Of a stretch of 64,000 nt of DNA, positions 31,493 through 41,779 are shown piece by piece; the first letter of the stretch is position 1, and each line of letters opens with the position of its first letter. Source of the DNA: Reticulitermes speratus (Eukaryota > Arthropoda > Insecta > Blattodea > Rhinotermitidae); assembly GCA_021186555.1 (NCBI GenBank), contig JAJKFL010000010.1, positions 2,571,487 through 2,635,486 on the forward strand, read 5' to 3'. The notes under the pieces are model-generated. The model worked only from the letters and a program-made list of their open reading frames with translations, was not told where the DNA came from and did no database searches. A program made the translations under genes and the position numbers.

Positions 31493-32457
31493 GGTGGATT
31501 TCCCGGAGTATTATTTGCCAGCAGGGGACACTGGTCCCTGCGATGACCCAGCTTTTTGCAATGATAGCAACGAATAGTTTTCCCATTGGGTTGCATTGGC
31601 GTGGAGGAATTCCTCGACACATGACCGGGCGCACCTTGTCGCCGGCCACCCGCCATATTTTTGGCGCGACCATTGCCCACACCGAAAAACCCATCTCTTT
31701 TGCCCATCCTACAATCCCTTGCGTAGTGTCCTCTTTTTCCGCAATTAAAGCAAGCACCTGATTGGGAAGTACCCTCCCTTCTTGCACTGAATACCCTCTT
31801 GGTATCCGGGGTCTTTGTCCGTTCTGCATTACTAATGGTTATTGCTACCTGCACGGCTTCGTCTAAAGTATTTGGCATTCTAAATCTGACTTGTTGCCCT
31901 ACCATGCCTCCTAGCCCATTTATATAAGCGGCAACTAACCTGCGTTCCGCCTCCTCATTTATAATTTTCTGAGTGACTTCGTCACTCACAGTGCGAACTG
32001 TCTTTTGGCACAGTTTCCTGCACCTGTCAGCAAATTCTTCCACACTTTCCCCTTTGTCTTGTGTGGCATCCTGTAATCTCGTATAGTGATACTGAGCCGG
32101 TAGTTTTTCTCGAAATCGTTCCGTTAATTGTTCTCGTAATACAGTGTATGTACATGTATCGCTCGCCAAATTATCACGACCTTGTACGTATTGTAACGCA
32201 ATGCCTTGTAATTTTGCCTTCGCTATTAAAGATTTTTCTTCCTCGGACCAATTACTTACTTTTGCATAAGTGTCAATCTGTGAAAAGAATTCATGCACAG
32301 ATCGCCCTTTACTATCCCCGGTCCAGTCCTTTATTCCTGTTACAAGAGTTACATCTTTTATAGCAGGTATGGGTGATGACCTAGGTGTACTCGCTACTTC
32401 TATTTTCAGCCTCTGAATCTCGGCCTTCAGATCTTGAATAACCGGATCTGTCATCAT
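31426..32457 (-). CDS. gag: Gag polyprotein of the Gypsy element
   Basis: 343 residues from ATG at 32455-32457. The N-terminal half is capsid-like, helix-rich and charged (AKLQGIALQYVQGRDNLASD, then ESVEEFADRCRKLC and AAYINGLGG), as in Ty3/Gypsy Gag. Two CCHC zinc knuckles follow: CFNCGKRGHYARDC at about residue 236 and CYHCKKLGHRRDQC at about 297. The second is followed by the gag-pol overlap. Gag packages the RNA and forms the particle. Two knuckles are more than many errantiviruses have. The frame is undamaged. Confidence 0.95.
   Translation of the reverse strand: MMTDPVIQDLKAEIQRLKIEVASTPRSSPIPAIKDVTLVTGIKDWTGDSKGRSVHEFFSQIDTYAKVSNWSEEEKSLIAKAKLQGIALQYVQGRDNLASDTCTYTVLREQLTERFREKLPAQYHYTRLQDATQDKGESVEEFADRCRKLCQKTVRTVSDEVTQKIINEEAERRLVAAYINGLGGMVGQQVRFRMPNTLDEAVQVAITISNAERTKTPDTKRVFSARREGTSQSGACFNCGKRGHYARDCRMGKRDGFFGVGNGRAKNMAGGRRQGAPGHVSRNSSTPMQPNGKTIRCYHCKKLGHRRDQCPLLANNTPGNPPPNTSGSAMRSQKSTPMSQASH
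31486..31492 (-). promoter_or_regulatory. -1 ribosomal frameshift heptamer CCCAAAC
   Basis: In the gag frame the bases read C|CCA|AAC, the classic X XXY YYZ arrangement. The pol frame is exactly -1 relative to gag. It is open across this site and closed by a TAA about 20 nt upstream, so the heptamer sits inside the only usable overlap (about 31510-31426). Confidence 0.8.
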
Positions 32458-32473
32458 GTTATTCTAATTTTAC

Positions 32474-33034
32474 TTATTCACAATTGTTATCTTGCTTCTT
32501 TCCTGTACTTCGCGGTACCTGATAGTGGTTTTCAACAGCTGGTTGAGTTGCGTAGGAAATCCTGCGCGTAGGACCACGTTCGAGAGATCGTGACGAGGAA
32601 CTATCGCCTGTGTCTACGTCTTCGAAGCAAAATTTCAGAAAGTCTGTTCTTTCAATTTCGAAATCGTTATACTCTTCGTCAGGACGAATGTACCTACTTA
32701 CTACTCTTGTTTCTAGTTCAAAAATTACAAGACCGTCGTGTGATCTGTGGTTATATACTTTGTATGAAGGTACTACAAATCCCTTAGGTTTCCCTTCAAA
32801 TCCGATTTCTAAACGAGAATCTACCTCCAACCTTTGAAATCTGTTGCTCAGCTCTAACACTCTCTCAGGATCAAACTTAGTATATTTCCTAAAGAAATCT
32901 TGGACTAATTGTATTGCAAACGCAGACGAATTACGTAATGCTGAAGGGGGTGCAGCAGCCACTACATGCACTAACAAAACTGTGAATTTTTTCACAAATA
33001 CTGCTTTTGATTCACCACCACACAAACAATTCAT
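32474..33034 (-). CDS. Leader ORF upstream of gag, unknown function
   Basis: An open frame of 186 codons from ATG at 33032-33034, between the primer-binding site and gag. It stops 16 nt before the gag ATG, in a different frame. Near its N-terminus is a hydrophobic stretch (FTVLLVHVVAAAPPSA) that could be a signal peptide or anchor. The rest is soluble-looking and acidic, with EVDSRLEIGFEGKPKGFVVP and a serine/arginine patch. I recognise no domain. It might be an accessory protein or, in part, the 5' exon of a spliced env mRNA. It is open throughout, which in a young element suggests it is translated. Confidence 0.6.
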   Translation of the reverse strand: MNCLCGGESKAVFVKKFTVLLVHVVAAAPPSALRNSSAFAIQLVQDFFRKYTKFDPERVLELSNRFQRLEVDSRLEIGFEGKPKGFVVPSYKVYNHRSHDGLVIFELETRVVSRYIRPDEEYNDFEIERTDFLKFCFEDVDTGDSSSSRSLERGPTRRISYATQPAVENHYQVPRSTGKKQDNNCE

Positions 33035-33237
33035 ATCCAAAGTTCACACACTTCTTACACTTGTAAAATATGTCTGTCCAATATTTTACAATACAAAACC
33101 AAAAAATCTGCGGCTCTGGGAACGTACTATGCCTAACCTAACACCTCCCGTCTGGCTGAATCTGATGCAACAATTTTTTGAAAAACACTTTTAATTATTC
33201 AAAACAAGGGTCGAATCTTCAGACCGAAGATTCACAT

Positions 33238-33255
33238 CCCAACCGCTAGACACCA
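33238..33255 (-). other. Putative tRNA primer-binding site
   Basis: On the minus strand TGGTGTCTAGCGGTTGGG lies 3 nt after the 5' LTR and begins with the TGG that pairs with tRNA CCA. I could not assign the tRNA. Just downstream is an 8-bp perfect hairpin GAATCTTC-GGTCT-GAAGATTC. Confidence 0.65.
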
Positions 33256-33258
33256 GTT

Positions 33259-33975
33259 TGTTGTGCCCTCAGACAGGCCAGTAGAGAGGTGGGAAGGAAT
33301 CTGTTTGGCCGAGCTTATTTTAAATGACAATCCGTTTGTAAAAATATTAAAAGTTATATTTAAAATATTAAAAGCAAAAAAAAACAAAATAACAGTTAAT
33401 AATAATAAAATATTGGTAGCGTGAAGTTAATACAAAGCTTGTAGTTATTCTAACTACTTTTCTTTACAATTCTAATACACTTTATAACCCTTTATAATTC
33501 TTTATAACTCTGGATAAACTTTATACCCTGCAGGCAGTGTTCAGACTTCGAGCAATGCAGCACTCACCAATCAGAAGACCGAAGACAAGCATGACAAAAT
33601 CGCCCAAAGGTTCTTCTAGTACAGAATCTACAAATGATTCGCTATTGGTTGTTCCCAGCCGACTCCTTCATTTACACTGAATTGTACAGTGTTTTATATA
33701 CCTCTGGTTTCCGTCGCCAACGCCCGTAATCTTTAATTCTATTGGTCACCTTTCAGTTCCTTTTCGAAAACAGTGATCTCATCTTACGTGAGATGAGTAA
33801 GACGCTAGTCTTTGAGGGACACCTCACACAGGAAGCGGTCGCTTACGTATGAACTTATCCTCCTTTCCGCTTAAACTTCTCACTCAGCATGAGTAATGAG
33901 GCTGACATCACTTTTTGTTTCATCAGCTAGGTGACCATATCCGGAATAGGGGTGTAAGGGATGTACAGCATAACA
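33259..33975 (-). repeat. 5' LTR of the Gypsy element
   Basis: 717 bp. By eye it differs from the 3' LTR only by one A in a short A run, which accounts exactly for the 1-bp length difference. TATAAAG-like words cluster on the minus strand at about 33500-33525 (complement of ctttata). Confidence 0.95.
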
Positions 33976-35200
33976 CTTTACTAACGGGCGCAAATTAATT
34001 TTTACATGTGGAAACATGTATTGTCCTAATGCTTCAATATGTATTGTCCTATTTGGGTGAAATCTGGTACAAGAGATCTGTATGTAATGCTGTTGAGGAT
34101 CTGTGATTTTGTGAAAATCGGTGCAGTGAAATCCATACTTTACTGTGTGGCGCAAATGAAATCACATATACATCTTTACCGTGAAACCGACTGACATTTT
34201 TTCAAGTAAAGAACATCTTGGTCAAGTCTGTGTAGTACGTCACGGATTACACCATTTGCTGTCTTGTTCATTTATACTGCATTTCAGGCTTAACATTGTT
34301 TTACGTAGTAAATCACGGCAACCGAACTACACTCTGTGTGTCGATGACAGAACTACTATAACCTCACAACGAACTCAGCTGTGTAAACATGTGCTACGGA
34401 GAAAACCTGTAAGTACCATTCCGAGAACTATTTTATTAATGAATAATTTCAGGTATTATTGTGCATTATTACATTAGCTGTCATCGTCAACATTTCAGTG
34501 TTCTGTTAGTATGGTTGATATGTTGTCACACGTGTACTGACACCAGCTGGGACAAGCAGCGTCTTCTGATTCTCATCCCTCGCTGTGACACTAACACCAG
34601 AATATTACCAGAGCAGTTTCACAAGAAATTAAAGGATGAAGTAGTAGATTGCGCCCCATTGTGAAGTACAAAGTATTATATTTGTTTAAGCTACAAACAC
34701 CTACAATTGACTATCACGGGATTTTTGAAAGTGGCATGCTTCCATCTTATTCCGTAGGCGTATCTCGAAATAGTACTTCACAAACCTGCAGTGCGACGAT
34801 AATCGATTACGATCTAGTACCCGATAGGAAAGTGTCACGTACTAGATGATCTGTGCGTTTGGGGCACATACTTTTACGTGCTATTAGCCAACTCTTTCTA
34901 GAACATCGGTTACGGAACATAGTCAACAAAAAGATACCGAGAAAATAGTGTACGACCAAGTGATGTGATCGGCATGTGGGACAGACCTTTCGTTTGGAGT
35001 TGATACACTGGAATTAAATTTGAAAATATCTCTGCGATATTTCACACTGCCTTTTCTAACATGTTCGCCAACGTTGTGTGCGTTACATCTGTTGCCGATG
35101 TTGGCAGTATGGCTGCTCTCAGCTGTTCAGCTCGTTAGACGCCATACATGCAGGTATGAATTTACGGAACACGTTACCGTTTTGATACATACATATTGGG
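33976..35200. other. Right flank of the Gypsy insertion, no gene recognised
   Basis: About 34050-34140 mirrors the left flank (gtgaaatctggtacaagaga, then gtgaaaatcggtgcagtgaa). Beyond that is AT-rich sequence with short open frames lacking recognisable domains. Confidence 0.45.
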
Positions 35201-35678
35201 CAGGGGCGGACTGGGTCTAAAAATATTGGTTGCCAGGAGACAAAGGGGGCCCACCCACAACTATAAGGCTATAATTTAATTTTTATAAGAAATAAATAAA
35301 ATTTAAAAAAAATACATAAGTGGAAAAAAGGTAAAATTAAAATTTTTGCGAAATAAATGTATATTTTTATGTAATTACAGTGTACATATATTGTACATAT
35401 TACTGGCAGTATACAGTAGATACTAAATGTAAATACAGATTGTTATAATTGAATTTTTAAATTATTTTTTTCAATTTTAAATAAATGGTGGATTTTATAA
35501 AAATTTTTATTAAAATAGTAATACAACTTAAATGTTAGTTGCATACAGTAATAATATTGGAACTTCTATTATATTTTCAATGTACTAAAAGGTCATTAAC
35601 ATTTTTAACATATTGTCTAATGTTTAAGGGGGCCCACTTGCCATCGGGCAAGCTGACACCCTGGCCAGTCCGCCACTG
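35201..35678. mobile_element. hAT-like MITE
   Basis: The ends CAGGGGCGGACTGG and CCAGTCCGCCACTG are 14-bp terminal repeats. Flanks catattgg and catattgc suggest a slightly decayed 8-bp duplication. GGGGGCCCAC words sit inside each end, and the centre is very AT-rich. No transposase is present. Confidence 0.75.
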
Positions 35679-36880
35679 CATATTGCATGTGTTACGTGAT
35701 TTTACATTTGTGAATTCTTGGAGACTATAAAACTATCCATTTTCTGTAGGAGATCTTGCTTCTGGTGGGGCATCTAAGTGTATCAGACCCAAAACCATGT
35801 TGTTTTGACAATTTAGTTTTGTTGGCAATATTTTGTAGTGATAGAACTGTGACTGTTAAGTACACTTGGGATGTTCAGGCACTGAAAACTTCCGTTTTTG
35901 GCGCTGCAGAGGCACGCATGTAGGCCTACTAGAGAACACGCCTTTGCGAGAGTTTAGTTTTTCGCCTCCGTGTTGCTGAGATGTGAAGTTATTTCTTTGG
36001 ATGAATAATTCCCGACGTTTCAAGGGTCATAGTTCCTGGGAACAGATCAGATGGCCTAATTCGTAATACAGGTGTCATCTAAGTGTGAAATCATAAACCA
36101 AATTATGACAACACGTGATTTTTTTCACATACTGTGTTCAGTTTTACCAACATTGCGTTAGATACAAAACGTTAACAAGGCGAATGGTGTTAGGAGTGGA
36201 TGCCCAGTTTCAAACTGCAAATGTGACCACTGATTGCCGTATTATCCCACATTTACGGAGCATTCTTAATGATAAGAAGTATGCACCTGTACACTTTGTT
36301 TACAGAACCAGTTTGGAAAAGTAATTACATGTTTTGCTATGTACACAAATCACTTTTTCTCATGTAATTTGTGTATAGGGGATCAGCCGCTATTCTTAAT
36401 GTGTTCTGATGTTTACATAGCCTCTGTATACAGATCAACAGTCCGTGTCCGGGCCGTATATGATAATTTAATATTCACAATTGGATTATACACGCAGACA
36501 GTGATTCACATGTCGGATTGGTTTCATTTTACTTTCTGTGCTTCAAAAACAGTTCGACATATGTTTATTCTTGTGGCACGAAGACAGACCGACCCGGATA
36601 TCCGTAAACAACAGCCCTGTCTTGTGATCTGTGTAGTCTTGCCGACCGCCCTGATCCTGTTCGACACTATGGACACGCTCACGGTCAGCTCAAAGTCAGC
36701 TCACGGTCCGGTCACGGTCAGCTCACGGTCAACTCACGGTCAGGCAAGATGACTCGTTGCCTGTATTTGAATGCACCTGTTCATACCAACGGTCACTCTG
36801 ACGTCACGGGACGCTCAAGTGAGCGCCGGTATTTTTCGAAAGAATATTTGCACCATAAGTAATGCCACGTCTGCAACCGG
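35679..36880. other. Intergenic, no gene recognised
   Basis: Unassigned DNA. A short run of degenerate repeats of gctcacggtca lies at about 36675-36745. The longest frame (36339-36752) has no recognisable domain and runs through that repeat. Confidence 0.4.
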
Positions 36881-36885
36881 CCAAT

Positions 36886-37312
36886 ACAAGTGCGCACCCA
36901 GAATTTTTCGCTGGGAGGAAGGGGGGGGGGGACTGACCCTGAGGCTATATATAATTTATGTTCGATTTTAAAAATTGTGTTATAAAAATCATGTTGTAAG
37001 TGTAACATACCCGTGTAACACTGTTTGCAACTGCATTTATATACATACAAATTTAACTACATGTTCCATGACTCAATCACAGTGTCATATGTTCTTGTCT
37101 CTTTTTAATTTTATTAATTTATTTTTTCAAAATCCTAATGTACTAGTCATCTGCTGATTTCAATGGCTGATTTCGGCTGAAAGGTAAATCACGTAAAATT
37201 TTTGATGTCATATGAACAAAATCTGTGTTTTTTTTTAAATTTCGGTTTTGGGGGGGGGGGAGTTTGGTGGGGGCTGTAGCCCAGCAGACCCTCCCTCTTG
37301 GGTGCGCCCTTG
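36886..37312. mobile_element. Possible TIR element with gcgcaccca ends
   Basis: agtgcgcacccagaattttt at left and cctcttgggtgcgccctt at right form short inverted ends. G-runs near 36920 and 37250 lie just inside. The target duplication is not clear. Confidence 0.45.
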
Positions 37313-37370
37313 GGCCGATCCGTCGTCCAGAGGAGTCGAACCTAGTGTGATCAGGTGCAATAATAACCCT
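37313..37370 (+). mobile_element. SINE family 1 fragment
   Basis: ccgtcgtccagaggagtcga, then agtgtgatcaggtgcaataa matches the middle of the SINE at 40243-40485. It is a short orphan fragment. Confidence 0.5.
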
Positions 37371-37764
37371 CTACACGTACATGAGTAGACAGCAAGAGGT
37401 CAGACTAAGAAGGAAGTAATACAAATGTACTGGTGAAGTTATTGAACGTGTTTAAAGCAAAACGAACTGTGCTGGAGTGCCGTAAGAACGTTCAGTGTGA
37501 ACATTGTACCCAAGTCCCTGACTGTGGAGTTTTGTACTCGCTGACAAATGGTATTTGACACTAATATATGGCGGGATCATTACAAAACTATGATCGATTC
37601 GCAACACAACGTTTAATCATTGCAGTCCAGGAGACGTACTGATACATTCCGCGACTTTATAATGTATCAAAAGCAATATAAAACAACGGTTGTTTACTTT
37701 ATGTTGTCGTTCAACCTATAAAGATGTCTCAGTAGGAACCTATAGAGGCTTCTGATGATGACGA

Positions 37765-39062
37765 GAACAGTTGGACACATATCAGGCACAGTGTAACAAC
37801 ACTACACGAATACAGTGGTTGTACTGGAAGGTGAACAGTTGGACACATATCAGGCACAGTGTAACAACACTACACGAATACAGTGGTTGTACTGGAAGGT
37901 GAACAGTTGGACACATATCAGGCACAGTGTAACAACACTACACGAATACAGTGGTTGTACTGGAAGGTGAACAGTTGGACACATATCAGGCGCAGTGTAA
38001 CAACACTACACGAATACAGTGGTTGTACTGGAAGGTGAACAGTTGGACACATATCAGGCACAGTGTAACAACACTACACGAATACAGTGGTTGTACTGGA
38101 AGGTGAACAGTTGGACACATATCAGGCACAGTGTAACAACACTACACGAATACAGTGGTTGTACTGGAAGGTGAACAGTTGGACACATATCAGGCACAGT
38201 GTAACAACACTACACGAATACAGTGGTTGTACTTGAAGGTGAACAGTTGGACACATATTAGGCACAGTGTAACAACACTACACGAATACAGTGGTTGTAC
38301 TGGAAGGTGAACAGTTGGACACATATCAGGCACAGTGTAACAACACTACACGAATACAGTGGTTGTACTGGAAGGTGAACAGTTGGACACATATCAGGCA
38401 CAGTGTAACAACACTACACGAATACAGTGGTTGTACTGGAAGGTGAACAGTTGGACACATATCAGGCACAGTGTAACAACACTACACGAATACAGTGGTT
38501 GTACTTGAAGGTGAACAGTTGGACACATATCAGGCACAGTGTAACAACACTACATGAATACAGTGGTTGTACTGGAAGGTGAACAGTTGGACACATATCA
38601 GGCACAGTGTAACAACACTACACGAATACAGTGGTTGTACTGGAAGGTGAACAGTTGGACACATATCAGGCGCAGTGTAACAACACTACACGAATACAGT
38701 GGTTGTACTGGAAGGTGAACAGTTGGACACATATCAGGCGCAGTGTAACAACACTACACGAATACAGTGGTTGTACTGGAAGGTGAACAGTTGGACACAT
38801 ATCAGGCACAGTGTAACAACACTACACGAATACAGTGGTTGTACTGGAAGGTGAACAGTTGGACACATATCAGGCGCAGTGTAACAACACTACACGAATA
38901 CAGTGGTTGTACTGGAAGGTGAACAGTTGGACACATATCAGGCGCAGTGTAACAACACTACACGAATACAGTGGTTGTACTGGAAGGTGAACAGTTGGAC
39001 ACATATCAGGCGCAGTGTAACAACACTACACGAATACAGTGGTTGTACTGGAAGGTGAACAG
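37765..39062 (+). repeat. 68-bp tandem array, 19 units
   Basis: The unit begins gaacagttggacacatatca and contains gtgtaacaacactacacgaa. The period is exactly 68 bp throughout: the first unit starts at 37765 and the nineteenth ends at 39056. Variants are single substitutions (caggcAcag/caggcGcag, ctGgaa/ctTgaa), so the array is young or homogenised. Confidence 0.97.
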
Positions 39063-39139
39063 AACTCATTTCACCTGACAGTGAGCCTACTCATACGTGA
39101 ATCAGTTTTGGCCCTACAAGCACACAAGCTATTAGCGTA

Positions 39140-39265
39140 CTTTATGTCATTCATACCGTGCATTTTTATCTGATCACACGTTTCTTAAACCAACAAAATG
39201 TACATTTGTTGGTTTGAGAAATGTGTGATCTAATGAAAATACACGGTATGAACGATATGAAGTTT
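39140..39265. mobile_element. Short fold-back element of the accgtgcattt edge family
   Basis: A near-perfect palindrome: actttatgtcattcataccg on the left and cggtatgaacgatatgaagt on the right, with aaccaacaaa/tttgttggtt at the centre. The accgtgcattttta edge is shared with the elements at 2709 and 14969. The hammerhead-like portion is absent. Confidence 0.65.
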
Positions 39266-39409
39266 ATCAATGCCAAATAGGCAAAAAGAGCTCCATCAGT
39301 ATAGAAACCTCAAGGTTATATTACACAAGGCTAATGCAGCAATTTGGTACAACAAAATATGTAAGCAACTACAATTAACACCTGTTTTTTTTTTCGTGTG
39401 TATTACAGC

Positions 39410-40840
39410 TCTCTCGGCCGTCTCTCGCATCCTCTTCTCCAAACCTCTCTATTTTACCATTGGTCATCTTCTAGACCCCTTCTGTACACGTCCTTTTCGA
39501 CTTGCTTCGTCCAATCTTCTGGGGGTCTACCTCTTTTTCGTCTACAGGCTGATGCCACTGAAGTGTCTTTTTTTTTTTTAAATGAACATTGATTAGTTAC
39601 ATCATCTACAGCATACATCCTGGTACTGTAGTTGTTCCTGTTACCAACTGTTCTGATCGCCTCAAGCGTCGGAGTTGAATCCCGGGATCTCCGTAGTTGT
39701 TCAGAGATTCGTAAAAGTAGTGAAAACTTACTGAATTGTCTTATTTGGCCAGCGATTATCTCCCATTCTTCTAACATGTCCGCACCACTTCCATCGTCGA
39801 TCTTCCATTTTTCTACCACGTTTTTTTTCCCTATTAATTCTTCTCTTTATTTCTTCATTGGTGATCCTTTGCAGTCTTGATGCCCTACAGCTTCTTCTCA
39901 TAAAGTCTGTTTCTACAGCTTCCAGCCTTTGTTAGTCCCTCTTCGTTATTCCCCAAACCTCCGATCCGTATAGTAATATGCTTTCTACTACTGTCTCGTA
40001 TATTCTTTTCTTAGTCTGTTTCTTGATGTTGTTTACCCATAGAATGGAATTTAATTTATTTATTGCTTGCTTAGCTTCACCTGTCCTGTTCGATAATTCC
40101 TTTTTACTGGATCCTTCACCTGAAATAGTAACTCCTAAGTATTTGTAATCGTCGCAAACCTCGATGACCTGACCATTTAATTGCCAAGTTGTTCTGTCGA
40201 TCCCCCAAAACTAGATATTTTGTTTTGGCGAAGTTCACATTCGCCGATCGCAGTGGCCGCGCGGTCTAAGGCGTGGGTCTGCGGCCGTTCGCTTGCTGGG
40301 ATTCTGGGTTCGAATCGCACCGGGGGCATGGATGTCTGTCTGTTGTGAGTTTTGTGTGTTGTCAGGTAGAGATCTCTGCGACGGGCTGGTCCCTCGTCCA
40401 GAGGAATCCTACCGAGTGTGATCGTGAAGCCTCGATAATGAGGCGGCCTAGGCCCCCCAAGGGGCTGTCGAACCATTTAAAAAAAAAGTTCACTTTCAGA
40501 CCGACTCTCTCATAAGTTTCAGAAATTTTTCGCATCATGTATTCTATATCATATTCGTCGGCTGCTATAAAAATTTGGTCATCTGCGAATAGTAAATTGT
40601 GAAGAAATGTTTCATTGATGTTGAGACACATTCCACTACATTTGTTCTGCCATTCCTTCAGTATATCTTTAACATATATGTCAAACAACGTTGGTGACAA
40701 ACAGCAGCCCTGTCTCAGACCTTTCGTTGGTCTTACGACTGCAGACAGTATTTTCCCGCCTTGATCCTTGTCTCCAGATCCTCCAGGTCTCACGAAGCGA
40801 TCCTGTTGACATTTTCTGACCAAACCTTTGAATCAGTTTT
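39410..40840 (-). mobile_element. RTE-like LINE fragment, interrupted by a SINE
   Basis: On the minus strand, from the 40840 end, it reads GLRQGCCLSPTLFDIYVKDI and NLLFADDQIFIAADEYDIEY (the FADD box of reverse transcriptase). After the SINE it continues DDYKYLGVTISGEG, then LLYGSEVWGITKR and KRGRPPEDWTKQVEKDVYRR. Several frameshifts and stops exist. It is a family distinct from the copy at 49780. The N-terminal part is missing. Confidence 0.85.
40243..40485 (+). mobile_element. tRNA-derived SINE, family 1, with target duplication
   Basis: The head GCAGTGGCCGCGCGGTCTAA contains an A box; GGGTTCGAATCGC is the B box. The body is gcatggatgtctgtctgttg, then gatcgtgaagcctcgataat, and it ends in poly(A). 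Near-identical 12-bp repeats flank it (aagttcacattc at 40231-40242, aagttcactttc at 40486-40497). It is inserted within the LINE on the opposite strand. Confidence 0.93.
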
Positions 40841-40854
40841 TCATTTAAATGTGC

Positions 40855-41035
40855 GGTCTTCTGGGGTATTACGCTGCGTCGTGTGGTAATTGTTTACCGA
40901 CGTACTCGGACTCTTGACCCGTGAGGATGGGACCGATACGTTGTCCCGAAACGTCGGTAAACAGTTACCACACGACGCCGCGTAATACCGCAGAACAGCG
41001 AAGACATCGCGGCGGAAGCCTGAAATCAACAGCTT
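40855..41035. mobile_element. Inverted-repeat element with hammerhead-like centre
   Basis: The arms gtcgtgtggtaattgtttac and gtaaacagttaccacacgac pair almost perfectly. The centre reads GTGAGGA, T, GGGAC-loop-GTCCC, GAAAC (40921-40952). After GAAA the sequence CGTCGGTAAAC pairs with GTTTACCGACG followed by TA at 40891-40903, the arrangement of a closed stem III and cleavage site. The first core C is replaced by G. The tail cgcggcggaagcctgaaat is shared with the copy at 51223. Confidence 0.65.
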
Positions 41036-41779
41036 TACATTGCCCCACATGTGCAACACACCCCACTGTTGTGACATGAACCCGAAATAAATCAGCCATG
41101 TCATCTATTTGCGTTGCGTCATTGGAGAGGAAAGCAAAGATTCGCTCGCAAGTTTCGAAGCGTTGTGCAACCATTAAAAAGTTTGCACACCTTTGCTATG
41201 TAAATGTGGATGCACGTAAATGGACGTCATAGGGGCTTATTTTCAACGTATTTGTCTCTCTTATTTTTTGTCCTGGAGAATGATAATACGCACGTCGCAG
41301 CATTACAGGGCTTCAAATATATGACACGTTTGGAAAGCGTGTTATTGTGGGTATATATTTGGTCGTAATTTTATAATGTAGACCCAAAATATAGTTGTGC
41401 AAAGTAAATCACATTACATGTGTCAAAAGGCATACAACCAGAAGTTATGTTTAAGTCTTCGACTTTTGGGGATTTGCGGAGCGTCAGTGGATAGTTTAAA
41501 GACGTTTCGGGACACCGTGTCCATCCCATCGTCAATGGTCAGCGTGTTCAATTTTATTGGAAACCATAACTCGTGATATTTGTTAAGGTACATCAATAGG
41601 AAATTTGTCTGTAGGTTTCTCAAGGTTGACTTGGTGGTTCTCTTACATTGGACAAAAAACTGCCTCGACAAAAGTTGTTTATGCTTTTAAGAATCATTCA
41701 TTGCCTTACACAATTTCAGTAATCTATAACTCTATAAAACTTTAAAGACTAAGGTTTACCTCAATTATATATAAAGATT
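41036..41779. other. Intergenic, with a small hammerhead-like fragment
   Basis: At about 41495-41535 the minus strand reads TTGACGA, T, GGGA-loop-TCCC, GAAAC, a fragment of the motif seen at 40921. No gene was recognised. Confidence 0.45.

Larger units (their letters stand above)
23762..33975 (-). mobile_element. Complete env-bearing Gypsy (errantivirus-like) retrotransposon
   Basis: A 10,214-bp element flanked by the 4-bp duplication CTTT (23758-23761 and 33976-33979). LTRs are 23762-24477 and 33259-33975, with TGTTATGC...CACAACA ends when read on the minus strand. In minus-strand order it has a primer-binding site, leader ORF, gag, pol, env and 3' LTR. All large frames are open. 4-bp duplications and an F-type env are usual for insect errantiviruses. 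Near-identical LTRs mean recent insertion. Confidence 0.97.

Noticed and set aside
37765-39062. CRISPR-like array
   Set aside because: Units are contiguous with no unique spacers, and the DNA is from an animal; it is a plain minisatellite.
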